Assembly: GCF_027625475.1 (NCBI RefSeq)
Contig: NZ_CP115174.1
Span: 2,701,001-2,765,000 of the forward strand
Length of the DNA: 64,000 nucleotides
Direction: 5' to 3'
DNA from: Sphingomonas abietis
GTDB lineage: Bacteria > Pseudomonadota > Alphaproteobacteria > Sphingomonadales > Sphingomonadaceae
The translations under genes and the position numbers were made by a program. A model generated the notes under the pieces. It saw only the letters and a program-made list of their open reading frames with translations, searched no databases and was not told the DNA's origin. Shown piece by piece: positions 62,080 through 64,000 of this stretch (within the stretch, counting starts at the first letter, position 1; the number at the start of each line of letters is the position of its first letter).

Positions 62080-63240
62080 GTGTTGGAACGCGCTCCATTC
62101 AACGTCACAAATCTGTCATGGAGACGTCCCATCCGTCAGGTCGCTGCCCTTCCCTATCGCGTCGAGCCGGATGGCAGCATCCGCGTGATGCTGATCACCA
62201 GCCGCGAGACGCAACGCTGGGTGATTCCGAAGGGCAATCCGATCAAGGGTCTCAACGCGCATGAGGCTGCCGCGCAGGAGGCCTATGAGGAAGCCGGCGT
62301 GGAGGGCATCCCCTGCCCGACCGTGATCGGGGCCTATAGCTATCCCAAGCGCCGCAAGAACGGCGTGACGCGCACCATCATGGTGGATGTCTTCCCGTTC
62401 GCGGTCACCGGGCAGGCCGAGGAATGGCCCGAGCAGGACGAGCGCACGACCAACTGGTTCACCTTGCCCAACGCCGCCGCCGCCGTCGACGAGCCGGAGC
62501 TCAAGGGCATCATCGCCGGCTTCCGCGAGCCGCCGCCCACCCCCGGTCTGGCGGATCGCGTGCCGGCCATCGGCCAGGAAATCGGAAGGAAGATGCCGTT
62601 GCTGCGCTGGTTCCAATCGCTGATGCCCACCGGCGGCCGCTTCTTCGAGCTGTTCGAGGCGCACACCGCCACGCTCGTCGCCGGGGCCGACGCGCTCGCC
62701 CGGATGATGCAGGGCGGCCCGGAGCTCCACCAGCACATCCGCGAGATCGTGACGCAGGAGCAGACCGCCGACGATATCGCGCGCGAAGTGTTGCAGGATG
62801 TCCGCCGCACCTATGTCACGCCGTTCGATCGCTCGGCGATCACCGGCCTGATCGGGGTGATGGACGACGCCATCGACCAGATGAACCAGACCGCCAAGGC
62901 GGTGCAGCTGTTCGAGCTCCAGGAATTCACCCCCGAGATGCGCGACATGACCGGCATCATCGTCGAGGCGGCGCGGGTGACCGAGGAAGCGATCCCGCTG
63001 CTCCGCTCGCTCGCCAACAATGCGGGCCGCCTCCACACCCTGACCGCGCGGCTGGTCGAGCTGGAGGGCCATGCCGACGAGATCCACGACGCCGGGCTGA
63101 AGGCGCTGTTCCGGGCGAGCAAGGACAATCCGATGGAGTTCGTCGTCGGCCAGGAAATCTACGCGCATCTCGAGAAGATCACCGATCGGTTCGAGGATGT
63201 CGCGAACGAGATCCAGGGTCTCGTGATCGATCACGCCTGA
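62080..63240 (+). CDS. Nudix hydrolase domain fused to DUF47 (PhoU-like) phosphate-transport regulator
   Basis: One open frame encodes two domains. The N-terminal part (to about residue 165) is a Nudix domain like DIPP/diadenosine polyphosphate hydrolases: WVIPKGNPIKGLNAHEAAAQ followed by EAYEEAGVEG, with a relaxed Nudix box (R to Q). The C-terminal ~215 residues are DUF47: PLLRWFQSLMPTGGRFFELF, NPMEFVVGQEIYAHLEKITDRFEDVANEIQ. DUF47 partners Pit phosphate carriers, and pit starts 13 bases after the stop. An internal ATG at 62593 with GGAAGGA before it could also give DUF47 alone. The start is uncertain: GTG 62080 or TTG 62083 precede the domain. Confidence 0.8.
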   Translation: MLERAPFNVTNLSWRRPIRQVAALPYRVEPDGSIRVMLITSRETQRWVIPKGNPIKGLNAHEAAAQEAYEEAGVEGIPCPTVIGAYSYPKRRKNGVTRTIMVDVFPFAVTGQAEEWPEQDERTTNWFTLPNAAAAVDEPELKGIIAGFREPPPTPGLADRVPAIGQEIGRKMPLLRWFQSLMPTGGRFFELFEAHTATLVAGADALARMMQGGPELHQHIREIVTQEQTADDIAREVLQDVRRTYVTPFDRSAITGLIGVMDDAIDQMNQTAKAVQLFELQEFTPEMRDMTGIIVEAARVTEEAIPLLRSLANNAGRLHTLTARLVELEGHADEIHDAGLKALFRASKDNPMEFVVGQEIYAHLEKITDRFEDVANEIQGLVIDHA

Positions 63241-63253
63241 CGATCGCCCGACC

Positions 63254-64000
63254 ATGGCCCATCTCGCTTTCCCGCTGCTCGCCGCGCTGATCGGCGTGGC
63301 GCTGCTGTTCGACTGGCTGAACGGCCTGCACGACGCCGCCAACTCGATCGCCACCATCGTCTCGACGCGCGTGCTCAAGCCGCATTACGCCGTCGCCTGG
63401 GCCGCCTTCTTCAACTTCATCGCCTTCCTGTTCTTCGGCACCCATGTCGCCTCGACCGTCGGCAAGGGCATCGTCGATGCCCATGTGATCGATGCCGGCG
63501 TGATCTTCGGGGCGCTGATGGGCGCGATCATGTGGAACGTGACGACCTGGGTGCTGGGCATCCCCTCCTCCTCGTCGCACGCGCTGGTCGGCGGGCTGAT
63601 CGGCGCGGGCACGGCCAAGGCCGGCGTCTCGGCGGTGGTGTGGAGCGGCGTGATCAAGACTGCGCTCGCCATCGTGCTGTCGCCGACGCTCGGCCTGCTG
63701 CTGGCGCTGGTGCTGACCCTGATCGTCGCGTGGAGCTCGATCCGCTCGACCCCGCTCCAGGTCGATCGCCGCTTCCGCAAGCTCCAGCTGGTCTCGGCCT
63801 CGCTCTATTCGCTCGGCCATGGCGGCAACGACGCGCAGAAGACGATGGGGATCATCGCGGTGCTGCTCTATTCGCAGGGGCTGCTCGGCGGCGATTTCCA
63901 CATCCCGCTGTGGGTGGTGCTGGCCTGCCAGACGGCGATGGGGCTCGGCACGCTGATGGGCGGCTGGAAGATCGTCCACACCATGGGATCGAAGATCACC
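63254..64000 (+). CDS. Inorganic phosphate transporter, Pit family (cut by the window end)
   Basis: The first 249 residues of a polytopic carrier. Family marks are FDWLNGLHDAANSIATIVST and later SLGHGGNDAQKTMGIIAV, the two GxNDA repeats that form the transport site, and IPSSSSHALVGGLIGAG. It imports metal-phosphate by proton symport. It is coupled to the Nudix-DUF47 gene, a common DUF47-pit pairing. Confidence 0.93.
   Translation, partial: MAHLAFPLLAALIGVALLFDWLNGLHDAANSIATIVSTRVLKPHYAVAWAAFFNFIAFLFFGTHVASTVGKGIVDAHVIDAGVIFGALMGAIMWNVTTWVLGIPSSSSHALVGGLIGAGTAKAGVSAVVWSGVIKTALAIVLSPTLGLLLALVLTLIVAWSSIRSTPLQVDRRFRKLQLVSASLYSLGHGGNDAQKTMGIIAVLLYSQGLLGGDFHIPLWVVLACQTAMGLGTLMGGWKIVHTMGSKIT

Overview
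The window looks like a chromosomal segment of a GC-rich alphaproteobacterium of the Sphingomonadaceae (Sphingomonas / Rhizorhabdus type). The inference rests on the protein sequences (type-2 ArgC, long-form S9, UbiM-like hydroxylase, FNR-linked cyd genes, HWE-kinase bacteriophytochrome, DUF6491-like secreted protein), on dispersed palindromic repeats of a kind common in this family, and on a GGAAC-N17-GTT promoter of the EcfG stress type. No rRNA, CRISPR array, prophage or complete insertion sequence was seen.

Layout. 1-11 kb: end of rimO, an M17 aminopeptidase, a MarR regulator, an NlpC/P60 hydrolase, argC and a lipoprotein, facing a minus-strand fatty-acid block (fabD-fabG, then acpP-fabF-mltG) that is split by a plus-strand GT87-type membrane protein. 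11-13.3 kb: a cell-wall hydrolase, then rpsF-rpsR-rplI with a strong terminator. 13.4-24.5 kb: a fatty-acid/sterol hydroxylase followed by a compact low-oxygen module: hemN-ubiM-truncated globin, an FNR-type regulator with four cysteines, cydA-cydB-cydX (bd oxidase) and divergent cydD-cydC (assembly exporter). FNR-type boxes sit before hemN and between cydA and cydD. 24.5-27 kb: kynA-kynU and a GFA-type protein. 27-36 kb: a putative polyamine cluster (spermidine-dehydrogenase-like enzyme with a frameshift in its Tat signal, GntR regulator, PAS-winged-helix regulator, orphan PotD-like binding protein, PuuB-like oxidase, TonB receptor), with related palindromes in three promoter regions. 36-44 kb: dapB, nth, tRNA-Arg, membrane PQQ glucose dehydrogenase, a bacteriophytochrome HWE kinase fused to a receiver and preceded by a stress-type promoter, an AT-rich orphan ORF and tRNA-Gln. 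44-54.5 kb: housekeeping genes (HAD phosphatase, MarR, proC, YbjN-like, UbiK-like, TspO, TlyA, dxs, zur, merC, ctaA, rplM-rpsI).

54.4-55.7 kb is the main accessory stretch. It carries an array of palindromic doublets, one of which brackets a frameshifted GIY-YIG endonuclease gene, followed by a promoter-led, highly structured region that I could not assign to a known RNA. 55.7-64 kb: prfC, a secreted unknown next to an M1 peptidase, a second palindromic doublet, a phosphomannomutase-like HAD protein, a class II aldolase, a Nudix-DUF47 fusion and the start of a Pit phosphate transporter.

The candidates for an undescribed system are the GIY-YIG gene inside inverted palindromes, the Nudix-DUF47-Pit unit and the polyamine regulon. 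All functional calls come from reading motifs by eye; no search was run.
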